A program made the translations under genes and the position numbers. Source: Noviluteimonas gilva (lineage in GTDB: Bacteria > Pseudomonadota > Gammaproteobacteria > Xanthomonadales > Xanthomonadaceae). From it: a stretch of 64,000 nt of DNA. Positions 18,770 to 27,307 of the stretch are shown piece by piece. Location of the stretch: NCBI RefSeq assembly GCF_009740395.1, contig NZ_WOXT01000004.1, forward strand, positions 310,001-374,000, in the 5' to 3' direction. Under the pieces are notes generated by a model that was given only the letters and a program-made list of their open reading frames with translations, searched no databases and was not told the DNA's origin. How positions within the stretch are numbered: the stretch's first letter is position 1; every line of letters starts with the position of its first letter.

Positions 18770-19228
18770 ATGTTCCAGGTCAAGTTCGCGCTTGCGTTGC
18801 TGGTCGTCGCCACCGGATCGTTGTCGGCGGCGACGTCCGAATCGCAACGTCGCCTGACACCCGAAGACATCGAGCGCATCGCGACGGCATCGGCCGGGCC
18901 CGGCACATCGGGATTGCCGGGCGTCCGAACCAGCGTGCTTTACGGCGATCCGACGAAGGCGGGCCTGTACACCATCCGTTTGCAGGTCGCGCCGAACACG
19001 GTGATCCAGGCGCATACGCACAAGGATGCGCGCACGGCGACGGTGGTCAGCGGCGCGTGGCACTTCGGCTACGGCGGGAAGAACGTGCCCGAGGCCCTGC
19101 GCACGCTGCCCGCGGGCAGCTTCTACACCGAGCCCGCGGGCGATCCGCACTTCGCGCGAACCGGACCGGAAGGCGCGGTCGTCCTGATCACCGGCGTTGG
19201 ACCGACGGACACCGTCTACCTCAAGTAG
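18770..19228 (+). CDS. Exported cupin-domain protein
   Basis: The 152-residue product has a signal peptide (KFALALLVVATGSLSAA) and one cupin barrel. The first metal motif is QAHTHKDARTATVVSG and the second motif is PAGSFYTEPAGDPHFA. Histidines and a glutamate suitable for a metal site are present. It is translated 9 nt after the exported hydrolase, so the pair may act together in the periplasm. A second, distinct exported cupin is encoded at 31549. Function unknown beyond the fold. Confidence 0.85.
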   Translation: MFQVKFALALLVVATGSLSAATSESQRRLTPEDIERIATASAGPGTSGLPGVRTSVLYGDPTKAGLYTIRLQVAPNTVIQAHTHKDARTATVVSGAWHFGYGGKNVPEALRTLPAGSFYTEPAGDPHFARTGPEGAVVLITGVGPTDTVYLK

Positions 19229-19253
19229 CCGCGCTCACCCAGGCGATTACGCC

Positions 19254-19829
19254 TCACGCGTCCCGCGGCAACACCGTCAACACGCGCGCGACGAACAGAT
19301 GGAATTCGCGCAGGTAATTGCGCAGGAACTCTTCCAGCGACGCATCCGTCACCTCGCCGCCCTCGGTGATGATCCCCGGCTTGAAGGTGATGTACGCCTC
19401 GACGGTGTTCATCAGCGGCGAGTTGCAGAAGCACAACACGCTGCGCAGGTGTTGCTGCGCGACGGCCGTGCCGATCGCGCCCGGCGATGTACCGATGACG
19501 CCGGTCGGCTTGCGCGCGAAGGAGTTCTGGCCCCACGGGCGGCTGGCCCAATCGATGGCGTTCTTCAATGCGCCGGGAATGGAGCGGTTGTATTCCGGCG
19601 TGACGAACAGGATCGCGTCGACATCCGCGATCGACTGTTTGAACGACCTCGCCACCGCTGGATAGTCGGCGTCGAAGTCGTAGCAGTACAACGGAAGGTC
19701 GCGGATCGGAATTTCCCGCAAGTCCAGCTTCGCGTCGGGCGCGAGCTTCGTGAGGGCTTGCGCGAGCAGCCGGTTGATCGAACCCTTGGCCAGGCTTCCG
19801 ACCAGGTAACCAACGCTGTACGTCGCCAT
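19254..19829 (-). CDS. NADPH-dependent FMN reductase family protein
   Basis: The 191-residue flavodoxin-like protein opens with a phosphate-binding loop (VGSLAKGSINRLLAQAL). It then has VTPEYNRSIPGALKNAIDW, the characteristic YNRSIPG(A/V)LKN signature of ChrR/YieF-type quinone and chromate reductases, and a GTSPGAIGTA loop. It is cytoplasmic and probably reduces FMN or quinones with NADPH. It is transcribed towards the cupin gene, convergently, with 25 nt between stops. Confidence 0.92.
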   Translation of the reverse strand: MATYSVGYLVGSLAKGSINRLLAQALTKLAPDAKLDLREIPIRDLPLYCYDFDADYPAVARSFKQSIADVDAILFVTPEYNRSIPGALKNAIDWASRPWGQNSFARKPTGVIGTSPGAIGTAVAQQHLRSVLCFCNSPLMNTVEAYITFKPGIITEGGEVTDASLEEFLRNYLREFHLFVARVLTVLPRDA

Positions 19830-19919
19830 CGTCCACCTCCGGTGGTGTCGGCGCGAGACCCCACGCGATGCTCGCAGCAGCGGCGTTAGCGATCGGTTAT
19901 CAACCTCGGCGGTGGCGAA

Positions 19920-19946
19920 CGCACCGGGACGCGAAGTCCCGGTGCG
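19920..19946. terminator. Perfect 11-bp stem-loop after the S8 protease gene
   Basis: Two perfect 11-nt arms (CGCACCGGGAC and its complement) flank a 5-nt loop, 10 nt beyond the protease stop at 19956 on the minus strand. There is no clear T-tract on either side, so it may be a weak or Rho-assisted terminator or an mRNA-stabilising hairpin. Confidence 0.5.
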
Positions 19947-19955
19947 TGGATTCCT

Positions 19956-21794
19956 TCACCAACTCGCCAGCACGGTGAATCCGCTGGACGCCTGTTCGCC
20001 TTGTACGCGCACGTAATACACGCCCGCGCCCGGGCGCGACACCACGATGGCTTCGGCAATGCCCGCGTGCGACGAACGCCAGCCGTAGGCCGTCGTCGAC
20101 GGAACGGTGTCGCGGCTCAGGTACAGCGACACGTCGCCCGTGCCGCCATACGTGCGGACGTTGAGTTGCGTCGCGCCCGCGGGCACCGTGATCCGATAGA
20201 GCGACGAAGCGCCGCTGCCTGCCGCCTGCCCGACGACCGCGCCGCGCGATGCGAGCGGAAGCGCGAGATCCGCTTCGTTCGCACCCGACGCCGCGACCGC
20301 GACGGCCGCCGGCAGATCGAGGATCCCCGAACCCACCGGCGTCGTCGTCGAGGGCTGCACGACGAACGGCTTCACCGTCGCGCGCAACACCTGCGCGACG
20401 AGCCCGGGCGACAGGGGTGCATGACCGGCGCCGACCGCGGCACTCTGGATCAAGGCCACCGCACCGGCGACATGCGGCGCGGCCATCGATGTCCCGATGT
20501 GCGCCATCACCACATCACCGCCGGGGCTTGCGGCCGGTGTGGTGCGGCTGCTGTTGCCGAGCGACCAGATCCACGCATCGTCGGGTGCACCGCCGGAATT
20601 GGCGTTGCCGCCCGGCGCGGACAACATCACGTTCGGACCATAGTTGGAGTACCACGAACGTGCGCCGTCGACACCCGTCGCACCCACCGTGATCACGCCG
20701 CGACAACTGGCGGGTGAAAACGAAGCCGCGTTCGTGTTCGCATTGCCCGCCGCAACCACGACGCTGGTGCCGCGCGCGAGGGCGCCGTCGATCGCATCCT
20801 GCGTCGCCGGATCGTCGATGCAACGCTGGAAACCCCCGAGGCTGAGGTTGAGCACTTCGGCCGGCGTGGGATTGCGCGGAACGCCCGGCACGTCGCCGCC
20901 GGAGGCCCAGGTGATCGCGTCGGCGATGTCCGACGTGAGACCACCGCAGCGACCGAGCACGCGCACCGGCTGCACCTTCGCGCCGTATGCCACGCCCGCA
21001 ACGCCCTTCGCGTTGTTCGTCACGGCCGCGATCGTGCCCGCGACATGCGTGCCGTGCCACGAACTGTCCGAAACGGCGCCGTTGCAGAAACCTTCCATGC
21101 CCGTGAGGAAGTCGCCGGGATCGCGCGCGTCGGCATCGCGCCCGTCGCCGTCGCCCGCGATGTTCGGATACGTCATGCCGTCTTCGACCTGTCCGTACCA
21201 ACTCACGAAGTCGTAGCCGGGCACGAGATTGCTCGCCATGTCGGCGTGATCGACGACACCCGTGTCCAGCACGGCCACGACCACGCCGGTGCCGGTCGTC
21301 GTGTCCCACGCCTGCGGCGCGCCGATGCCCGACTGCGGATGCGTGAAGTCCCATTGCAAGGTCGCGAAGTGCGTGTCGTTCGGCACCGTGTCCATGCGCT
21401 GCTTCATGTAATCCGGCTGCGCCCAGGCGATGCCGGGATCGCTGCGCAACTGCGCGAGCAGCGCATCGCTTTCGGTCAGGGAGAGCGCACGCGAGGTCCG
21501 CACCACCGCGGCGCCGCGGCTCATCGTGCGCACGCGCTTGACCGTCAGCGCCGACGCGGCCGATTGCCGCACGCCCGCACGTTGCGCGGCCGAAGCGAAC
21601 AACGCTTCCGCGGTCGCGCCGCTACGGGGCTTGATGATGAAGCGTGCGAATGCGCTTGGCGCCGTTGGGGTATCCGCCGCGAAGCGCGTCGTCGACGCGC
21701 GTTGTTTCGTCGCCGTGCTCAAGTCCCCGGCGCCCGCGCCGAAGACGATGCCGCACAGGGCGACGCACAGGCTGGTTTGCTTGATCAGCGTCAT
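19956..21794 (-). CDS. Secreted S8 (subtilisin-like) serine protease with C-terminal PPC domain
   Basis: The product is 612 residues from the ATG at 21794, which has GAGG seven nt upstream; a GTG at 21809 is possible. It has a signal peptide (residues 1-23), a propeptide (about 24-125) and a catalytic domain with Asp177 (AVLDTGVVDHAD), His247 (WHGTHVAGTI) and Ser436 (IGTSMAAPHVAG). A C-terminal pre-peptidase (PPC) domain follows (about 520-612, YRITVPAGATQLNVRTYGGTGDVSLYL). It should be a type-II-secreted protease of the Xanthomonas/Lysobacter extracellular type. It starts 11 nt beyond the stop of the adhesin gene and is probably co-transcribed. Confidence 0.94.
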   Translation of the reverse strand: MTLIKQTSLCVALCGIVFGAGAGDLSTATKQRASTTRFAADTPTAPSAFARFIIKPRSGATAEALFASAAQRAGVRQSAASALTVKRVRTMSRGAAVVRTSRALSLTESDALLAQLRSDPGIAWAQPDYMKQRMDTVPNDTHFATLQWDFTHPQSGIGAPQAWDTTTGTGVVVAVLDTGVVDHADMASNLVPGYDFVSWYGQVEDGMTYPNIAGDGDGRDADARDPGDFLTGMEGFCNGAVSDSSWHGTHVAGTIAAVTNNAKGVAGVAYGAKVQPVRVLGRCGGLTSDIADAITWASGGDVPGVPRNPTPAEVLNLSLGGFQRCIDDPATQDAIDGALARGTSVVVAAGNANTNAASFSPASCRGVITVGATGVDGARSWYSNYGPNVMLSAPGGNANSGGAPDDAWIWSLGNSSRTTPAASPGGDVVMAHIGTSMAAPHVAGAVALIQSAAVGAGHAPLSPGLVAQVLRATVKPFVVQPSTTTPVGSGILDLPAAVAVAASGANEADLALPLASRGAVVGQAAGSGASSLYRITVPAGATQLNVRTYGGTGDVSLYLSRDTVPSTTAYGWRSSHAGIAEAIVVSRPGAGVYYVRVQGEQASSGFTVLASW

Positions 21795-21805
21795 CGTGGA
21801 GGTCC

Positions 21806-23974
21806 TCACAGGTCGATGCCGAAGCCGACGCCAGCGGAGCTGTCGCCGTCGGTGAAGGCGCCGCCCAGGCTGAAGGACATGCGGCCGAAGGTTTTCGAAT
21901 AGCCGACCGACAACGCCGACTCGCCGCTCTGCATGCCCGCACCGACCGCCAGGCGCCCGTTTTCGCTGCGCGAACCGGCGGCGTTGATCGCCATGCTCAT
22001 CATCGCCGAGCTCATCGCGCCCATGCGGTCGATGCGCTCGTCCTGGTGGTCCAGGCGCGTGTCGACTTCACGACTCAGATCGATGAATTGATCGTTGATC
22101 GCCGACAGGCGCTGGTCGGTGTACGCATTCGCGCTGCTCAGCGTCTTGGCCGCGGTGGCGTTGGTGTACTGGTTCGCCGATGCGAGTGTCTGCGCGTCGC
22201 CCTGGTCCATCTGCCCCTTGTTCACGGCGTCGCGCGGCGCGGTGCCGTTGGCGACGTTCTTCACCTGCGTGCCGTTGGTGCCGCCGAGCGTGACGCTGTC
22301 CTTGCCCGCGTTGTCGTATGCGATCCCGTCGCCGCTGCCGGGGTTGGTCGGATCGGTGGGATCCGTCGGATCGGTGGGATCGGTCGGATCGGTCGGATCG
22401 ACCGGCGGAACGTCGATGCCGTCGATGGCCTGCTGCAGGTTGGTCAACTTCGCATCGACCGCGGCGAACGCGCTGCCGACATTGCCGTAGCTGCCGCCCT
22501 GGATCGTGTACGCAGGCGCCTGCATCACGCCGCCTGCGAACGACGCGCCGCCACCGAACATCGACGCAAGTTGCCGCGCCTGCCCGACGTTGACCGCATC
22601 GTTGTCTTCGGTGCCCGCGGACACGTTGATGATCTGGCGCGTGAACGCACCGATCGTCGAGCCGTCGTTACGCATCCAACTGCGCGAAGCACCGACGGAC
22701 ACCGCGTTGTCGCGATCGGTCAACGAACCCGCACCGAGCGCCACCGAGTTCTCGCCGAGCGTGAGGCTGTTGTAACCCAACGCCATGCTGCCGAAACCGA
22801 AGGCTTGCGCGCCCTGGCCCAGCGCGATGGCGTACAGCGGTTGTTCGGCACGCCACGGGCCGACCACGCCGCAATCGGGATCGGTGGCCGGATCGCACGG
22901 CGGCGGCAGGTTTTCAGGCGGGCGATCGCCACCGGTGATGGCGAGCATGCCGATCGCGATGGACCCCTCGCCCCAGGTGTGCGCCTGGAAGCCGATGGCG
23001 GTCGAGCCGTAACCATCGGAATAGGCCGCGTTGCCGACGGCGATCGACAGGTCGTCCCATGCATGCGCGAACATGCCGATCGCCGTGGTCTGGTTGCCGA
23101 ACGCGTACGACTGCGCACCGAGCGCCGTCGAATACATGCCCTCCGCGGCGCTGGCGCCACCGATGGACGTCGAGAAGTAGCCGCGCGCTTCGGCCTGGCT
23201 GCCCATCGCGGTCGCGATGTAGTCGCCCGCGACCGCGAAGTTGCCGACCGCCGTCGAAACCGGCCCAAGGGCCTGCGCGCGATGACCGATCGCGACCGCA
23301 AGCGTGTCCGTCGCCTCCGCACCGGGGCCGATGGCCACCGACACATCGCCATCGGCTTGCGCGCCAGGGCCGAGCGCGGTCGACAACAGGCCGTCGGCGC
23401 GCGTCACGAACGTCGCATCGCCCTCGCCGATCGCGACCATGAGCGTGGCCTCGGTGCCGATGGCGATCGCGCCGGCGCCGTTGCTGCTCGCGTTGTAACC
23501 CATTGCCAGCGATGCGAAACCGCTCGCGTTGGAACCGTAGCCCAGCGCGGTGCTGTAGTCGCCGAGCGCCGTCGTGCCGAAACCGAATGCGGACGACCCC
23601 GTGCCGAGCGCAAGACTCAGGGGACCGATCGCCGTGCTGTCGTCGCCGAGCGCGGTGCTGCCGAAACCGAATGCAGCGGCGTTCTCACCGCTCGCGATGC
23701 TCGACGCGCCGGCCGCGGTGGCATTCGCGCCATCGGCGATCGCGGCATCGCTGCCGTCGCCCGCGCCGTTACCGTCGAAGTAATCCTGCGCGGACGCGAG
23801 GTCCAGCGCATCCACTGCATCCGTCGTCTCGACAGGCGCCGTATCTGTCTCGTCGGATTGCGCCTTGTCGGCGGGCGGATCGATCGCGAATGCGGGCGAA
23901 GTCGCCAGCGCGAGTGCGATGGCCAATGGAATGGAGCGGCGCGCGGACAACTTGCGTGTTGCGAAGTGCAGCAT
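21806..23974 (-). CDS. Trimeric autotransporter adhesin (YadA-like)
   Basis: The 722-residue product has a signal peptide ending at AFA|ID. A long head of about fourteen-residue YadA repeats (S-A-x-G-x-x-x-A-x-G, about residues 85-430) follows. Then come a neck (NVSAGTEDNDAVNVGQARQL), a linker of DPT repeats (about 525-545), a second neck, a short coiled-coil stalk and a membrane anchor ending GVGFGIDL. It should trimerise at the outer membrane and mediate adhesion. An insertion in the head (about 345-365) holds two cysteines eight residues apart, which is unusual in this family. The S8 protease gene follows directly. Confidence 0.93.
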   Translation of the reverse strand: MLHFATRKLSARRSIPLAIALALATSPAFAIDPPADKAQSDETDTAPVETTDAVDALDLASAQDYFDGNGAGDGSDAAIADGANATAAGASSIASGENAAAFGFGSTALGDDSTAIGPLSLALGTGSSAFGFGTTALGDYSTALGYGSNASGFASLAMGYNASSNGAGAIAIGTEATLMVAIGEGDATFVTRADGLLSTALGPGAQADGDVSVAIGPGAEATDTLAVAIGHRAQALGPVSTAVGNFAVAGDYIATAMGSQAEARGYFSTSIGGASAAEGMYSTALGAQSYAFGNQTTAIGMFAHAWDDLSIAVGNAAYSDGYGSTAIGFQAHTWGEGSIAIGMLAITGGDRPPENLPPPCDPATDPDCGVVGPWRAEQPLYAIALGQGAQAFGFGSMALGYNSLTLGENSVALGAGSLTDRDNAVSVGASRSWMRNDGSTIGAFTRQIINVSAGTEDNDAVNVGQARQLASMFGGGASFAGGVMQAPAYTIQGGSYGNVGSAFAAVDAKLTNLQQAIDGIDVPPVDPTDPTDPTDPTDPTDPTNPGSGDGIAYDNAGKDSVTLGGTNGTQVKNVANGTAPRDAVNKGQMDQGDAQTLASANQYTNATAAKTLSSANAYTDQRLSAINDQFIDLSREVDTRLDHQDERIDRMGAMSSAMMSMAINAAGSRSENGRLAVGAGMQSGESALSVGYSKTFGRMSFSLGGAFTDGDSSAGVGFGIDL
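22342..22402 (-). repeat. 9-bp in-frame tandem repeat encoding the DPT linker of the adhesin
   Basis: Six to seven copies of a 9-bp unit (variants of GATCCGACC on the coding strand) encode Asp-Pro-Thr repeats between head and stalk. The unit is a multiple of three, so slippage would change linker length but keep the frame. Third-position differences between copies show the array is not brand new. Confidence 0.85.
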
Positions 23975-24147
23975 GTGCGGTGATCCCCTGCTCGGCGTGG
24001 AGTGATGTGCGTGCGTTGTGCAATGCTTCCGTGCGTCGAAAACCTCATATTCCAGCGCCGAAACACTACTTTTCAGTTCCGCGACTTGTCACGCACGCGT
24101 TCTCGCCGAATCTCTCCTGGTTCTCACCGTTTCACCCCCGGGCTTCC

Positions 24148-25542
24148 ATGACGACCGACACCCTTCGCGCCCTGCTTCCGACGATGCCTTCGATCGCGAT
24201 CCGAGGCTGGCGCTGGCTCGGCGAGGTGCCCATCGCCGACGCGATCGATCGACGCAACGCGCCGACGATGCAGGTGCTGTTCGCGGTCATCGCGACCACC
24301 CTGCCCCTGAGTTGGGTTATCCACTTTTCATCGCTCGACATCACGCCGGGAATGCTGCTGCTCGCGGCGATGGACCTGATCACCGTCGCCACGGCCGCGA
24401 TCGGCATCGTGGTGATTCGCCGCGGCGCATTCCGGGTCGCGGTGTCTGCCTTCCTCGCGGCGCTGTTGCTGGGGTTGTTCGTCACGCATGCGCAATTGGG
24501 GTACCGCCTGGTCGCGCCCGACCAGACCTCGCAGATGTTGTCGCTCGCCGTCAGCGGGCTGGTGCTCGGGCGGCGTGCGTTGTGGACGGTGTTCGGCGTG
24601 TTGATGCTGGTGTTCCTCGCCGGCTTCACCGCGGACGCGGCAATCCTCGCGAAGGCGGGCCAATCACCGATGTCGGCCTTCCATTTCGTTCCGGCGGCCG
24701 CCTTCAGTTACTTCGTGATCGTGCTCGTGCTGGATCGATGCATCACCGCTTTGCGCGTGGCGCTGCGCGACTCCGAAGCGCACCGGCGCGCGTTGCAGCA
24801 CGAGATCGACGAACGCGAACGCATGCAGGCGCGCCTGCTCCATGCGCAGAAGATGGAAACGATGGGACGCCTGGCCGCCGGCGTCGCGCACGACTTCAAC
24901 AACGTGCTCGGCGTGGTCATCGGATACGCGGACGCGCGCCATCGCATCGATGATGTGGGCGATGATCCGCGCGAGATCGCGCGCGACATGGCCGACGCGC
25001 TCGAAGGCGTGGCTGCCTCCGCGCAGAAGGGTGTGGAGCTCACGCGGCGCCTGCTGGATTTCGCGCGCCGCGACGAAACGCGTTACGTCGTCCTCGATGC
25101 GGGCCAGCTGCTGTGCGACATGCAACCGATGCTGCGCCGCCTGCTGCCGCGCTCGATCGCGCTTTCCCTCGACACCGCGCCCATCGATGCCCCGGTTCGC
25201 GTCGATAGAAGCCAGTTCGAACTCGTCGCACTGGACATCGCCACGAACGCGCGCGACGCGATGCCCGAGGGCGGTCGATTGCAGGTCGCCGTGCAACGCG
25301 AAGGCGACCACGTCGAAATCGCCTTCGCCGACACCGGCCACGGCATGACAGCCGACGACGTCGAACGCGCGTTCGAACCCTTCCACAGCACGAAACCCGC
25401 AGGCGCAGGCACGGGCCTCGGGCTCGCGACGACACGTTGCGTGGTGGAACGCGCCGGCGGCACGGTGGCGCTCGACAGTGCGCCAGGACGCGGGACGACG
25501 GTGCGCGTGCGCTTGCCGCGGGCCGATCAGCCGACGACGTAA
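24148..25542 (+). CDS. Membrane sensor histidine kinase
   Basis: The 464-residue product has about six transmembrane helices in residues 40-205. A short coiled coil (RRALQHEIDERERMQARLLHAQK) follows, then an H-box of the HDFNN type (GRLAAGVAHDFNNVLGVV). The ATPase boxes N (ATNARDAMPEGG), G1 (DTGHGM), F (FEPFHSTKP) and G2 (GTGLGLATT) are all present. The membrane domain resembles uncharacterised MASE-like sensors. The gene is convergent with a response regulator, the two 3' ends overlapping by 16 nt, so they probably form a pair despite opposite strands. Confidence 0.9.
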   Translation: MTTDTLRALLPTMPSIAIRGWRWLGEVPIADAIDRRNAPTMQVLFAVIATTLPLSWVIHFSSLDITPGMLLLAAMDLITVATAAIGIVVIRRGAFRVAVSAFLAALLLGLFVTHAQLGYRLVAPDQTSQMLSLAVSGLVLGRRALWTVFGVLMLVFLAGFTADAAILAKAGQSPMSAFHFVPAAAFSYFVIVLVLDRCITALRVALRDSEAHRRALQHEIDERERMQARLLHAQKMETMGRLAAGVAHDFNNVLGVVIGYADARHRIDDVGDDPREIARDMADALEGVAASAQKGVELTRRLLDFARRDETRYVVLDAGQLLCDMQPMLRRLLPRSIALSLDTAPIDAPVRVDRSQFELVALDIATNARDAMPEGGRLQVAVQREGDHVEIAFADTGHGMTADDVERAFEPFHSTKPAGAGTGLGLATTRCVVERAGGTVALDSAPGRGTTVRVRLPRADQPTT

Positions 25543-26228
25543 CCCTCGCCGTGCACGCAGATCAGGGGGAATTCCTCGCCCGAGGCATTTCGCACCTTGC
25601 GGCGCAATCGATGCACCAGCGAATCCAGGCGATGCGGGTCGAAGTCGTGCGCGTCGGGCGCGAGTTCGTTGATGATCGCCTCGCGCGTCATCATGCGACC
25701 GGGCCGCGTCATCAAGGGACGCAGCAGGCGACGTTCGGTCTTGCTGAGCGCGATGCTCGCGTCGCTGGGCGTCAGCAAGCACCAACCCTCGGCGTCCAGG
25801 CGCCATGTGCGTACGCGCGGTGTCGGGCGCGCAGGTTGCACGCGCCGCGCGACGCTGTGCAGCGTTGCGGCGAGCAGCGCGAGATCGACTGGCTTCGAAA
25901 GGTAAGCATCCGCGCCTTCGATGAGCCCGCGGATGCGATCGCCCGTATCGGAGCGGCCCGTGAGCATCACCAATCCCATCGTGGGCCAACTGTCGCGCAA
26001 TGCACGTGCAAGCTGGAACCCATCGGCATCCGGCAGCCCGACATCCAGCACGACGATGTGCGGCGGCGAGTCGAGCAAACTCGCATGCAACTCGGCGGCG
26101 GTGCCCATCGGGATCATCGCGAACCCGTAACCGCGCATGCGCGGGACCAGGACCTCGTCGCGCAACCGCTCATCGTCTTCGACCAGCGCGACGCGAAGAT
26201 CGCCATAGGCAACATCGGGGGCGTACAT
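25527..26228 (-). CDS. Response regulator with OmpR-type winged-helix domain
   Basis: The 233-residue product has a receiver domain (VALVEDDERLRDEV; phospho-Asp in IVVLDVGLPDADG; MLTGRSDTGDRI; KPVDLALLAATL). A C-terminal winged helix follows (IALSKTERRLLRPLMTRPGRMMTREAI, LDSLVHRLRRKVR). The last coding bases overlap the end of the facing histidine kinase gene. It is therefore the likely partner, although convergent pairs cannot be co-transcribed. Confidence 0.9.
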   Translation of the reverse strand: MYAPDVAYGDLRVALVEDDERLRDEVLVPRMRGYGFAMIPMGTAAELHASLLDSPPHIVVLDVGLPDADGFQLARALRDSWPTMGLVMLTGRSDTGDRIRGLIEGADAYLSKPVDLALLAATLHSVARRVQPARPTPRVRTWRLDAEGWCLLTPSDASIALSKTERRLLRPLMTRPGRMMTREAIINELAPDAHDFDPHRLDSLVHRLRRKVRNASGEEFPLICVHGEGYVVG

Positions 26229-26353
26229 GGGGGATCGTGCGGTGGGGGAGCGCGCATCCTACGCGCCGAACTGCCGGGAAATGTGTCCGAATGCAGTCAC
26301 CGCACGCGTTGCAGGTGACATCGGCCACATTCCGGCGCGCGCCAAGGTGAAAG

Positions 26354-27307
26354 ATGTATGGAGGCTTACTGCGGAGCCTGTTCGCAGCCATTTTGGTGGC
26401 CTACGCCACCATCGCCTCGGGGTGCGCCCATCGGATGAGCAAGCCGACCACGACCATCGACGCGCTCCGGATCGACGACGAGATCACGCTGAGGCGGATG
26501 GTCGTGCGGAACGGACCGCCCACGCGTACCGTGCTGTTCCTGCACGGGTTTCCCGAAACGATCTACGCCTGGCAGAACATTGCGCCGGCCCTCGGCGAGG
26601 GCTATGAGGCGCATGCGTTCGACTGGCCGGGTTACGGATTGTCCTCGCGCCCGCCGGTCGATAAGTTCTCATACGCCCCCGTCGAGTATGCGCGCGTGCT
26701 GAAGGCCTACATCGAGAAGTCCGGCATCGACACCGCGACGTTGACGATTTACGCGACCGACATCGGCGCCCTGCCCGCGCTGCTGCTGGCATTGGAAGAA
26801 CCCGACATCGCGCGGACGATCATCGTCGGCGACTTCGCGCCGTTCGACCGCCCCGCCTACATGTACGAAAGCCTGCAGGGATTGAAGTCGCAACCGTCGG
26901 CCGAACACGTGCGCGCTGCGTTGAACAAGAACCGCGACGAGATCCTCGCGAACACGTTCACGCGCGGATTGCCGGAAGAAGCGAAGTTCACGATCTCGCC
27001 GGAATTCCAGCAGGATCTCGCAAAGGGATGGAACCACGGCACGATGACGGCCGCCGATGCGTTCCATCACTACTACGCGCACTTCACCCGCGACCAGCAG
27101 TACTTCGAATCCAACCTGGCGCGCCTGAAGACCCCGGTAAAAGTGGTCTGGGGCGAGAAGGACCTCTACATCAGGAAGGACATGGGCGAGGAATTCGCGC
27201 AGAAGACCCACAGCACGCTCGAGATCCTGCCCGGCATCGGGCACTACCCGCATCTGCAGGATCCGGCGCACGTCGTCGCGCAGATCCGCGCGTCATTCGG
27301 TGACTAG
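26354..27307 (+). CDS. Lipoprotein alpha/beta hydrolase with Asp nucleophile
   Basis: The 317-residue product starts with a lipoprotein signal (TIASGC, Cys at about residue 24), so it should be membrane-anchored. It shows FLHGFPETIYAW, DWPGYGLSS, a nucleophile position YATDIGALP with aspartate, VVWGEKDLY, and a catalytic histidine in PGIGHYPHLQD. This places it with epoxide hydrolase/haloalkane dehalogenase-like enzymes. Its 3' end overlaps that of the facing sensor kinase gene by 15 nt. It is a second exported Asp-type hydrolase besides that at 17828. Substrate unknown. Confidence 0.87.
   Translation: MYGGLLRSLFAAILVAYATIASGCAHRMSKPTTTIDALRIDDEITLRRMVVRNGPPTRTVLFLHGFPETIYAWQNIAPALGEGYEAHAFDWPGYGLSSRPPVDKFSYAPVEYARVLKAYIEKSGIDTATLTIYATDIGALPALLLALEEPDIARTIIVGDFAPFDRPAYMYESLQGLKSQPSAEHVRAALNKNRDEILANTFTRGLPEEAKFTISPEFQQDLAKGWNHGTMTAADAFHHYYAHFTRDQQYFESNLARLKTPVKVVWGEKDLYIRKDMGEEFAQKTHSTLEILPGIGHYPHLQDPAHVVAQIRASFGD

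Noticed and set aside
22400-23900. Repeat-rich DNA of the adhesin as a CRISPR or satellite array
   Set aside because: The periodicity is about 42 bp with protein-level conservation (YadA head repeats) and no unique spacers between identical repeats.
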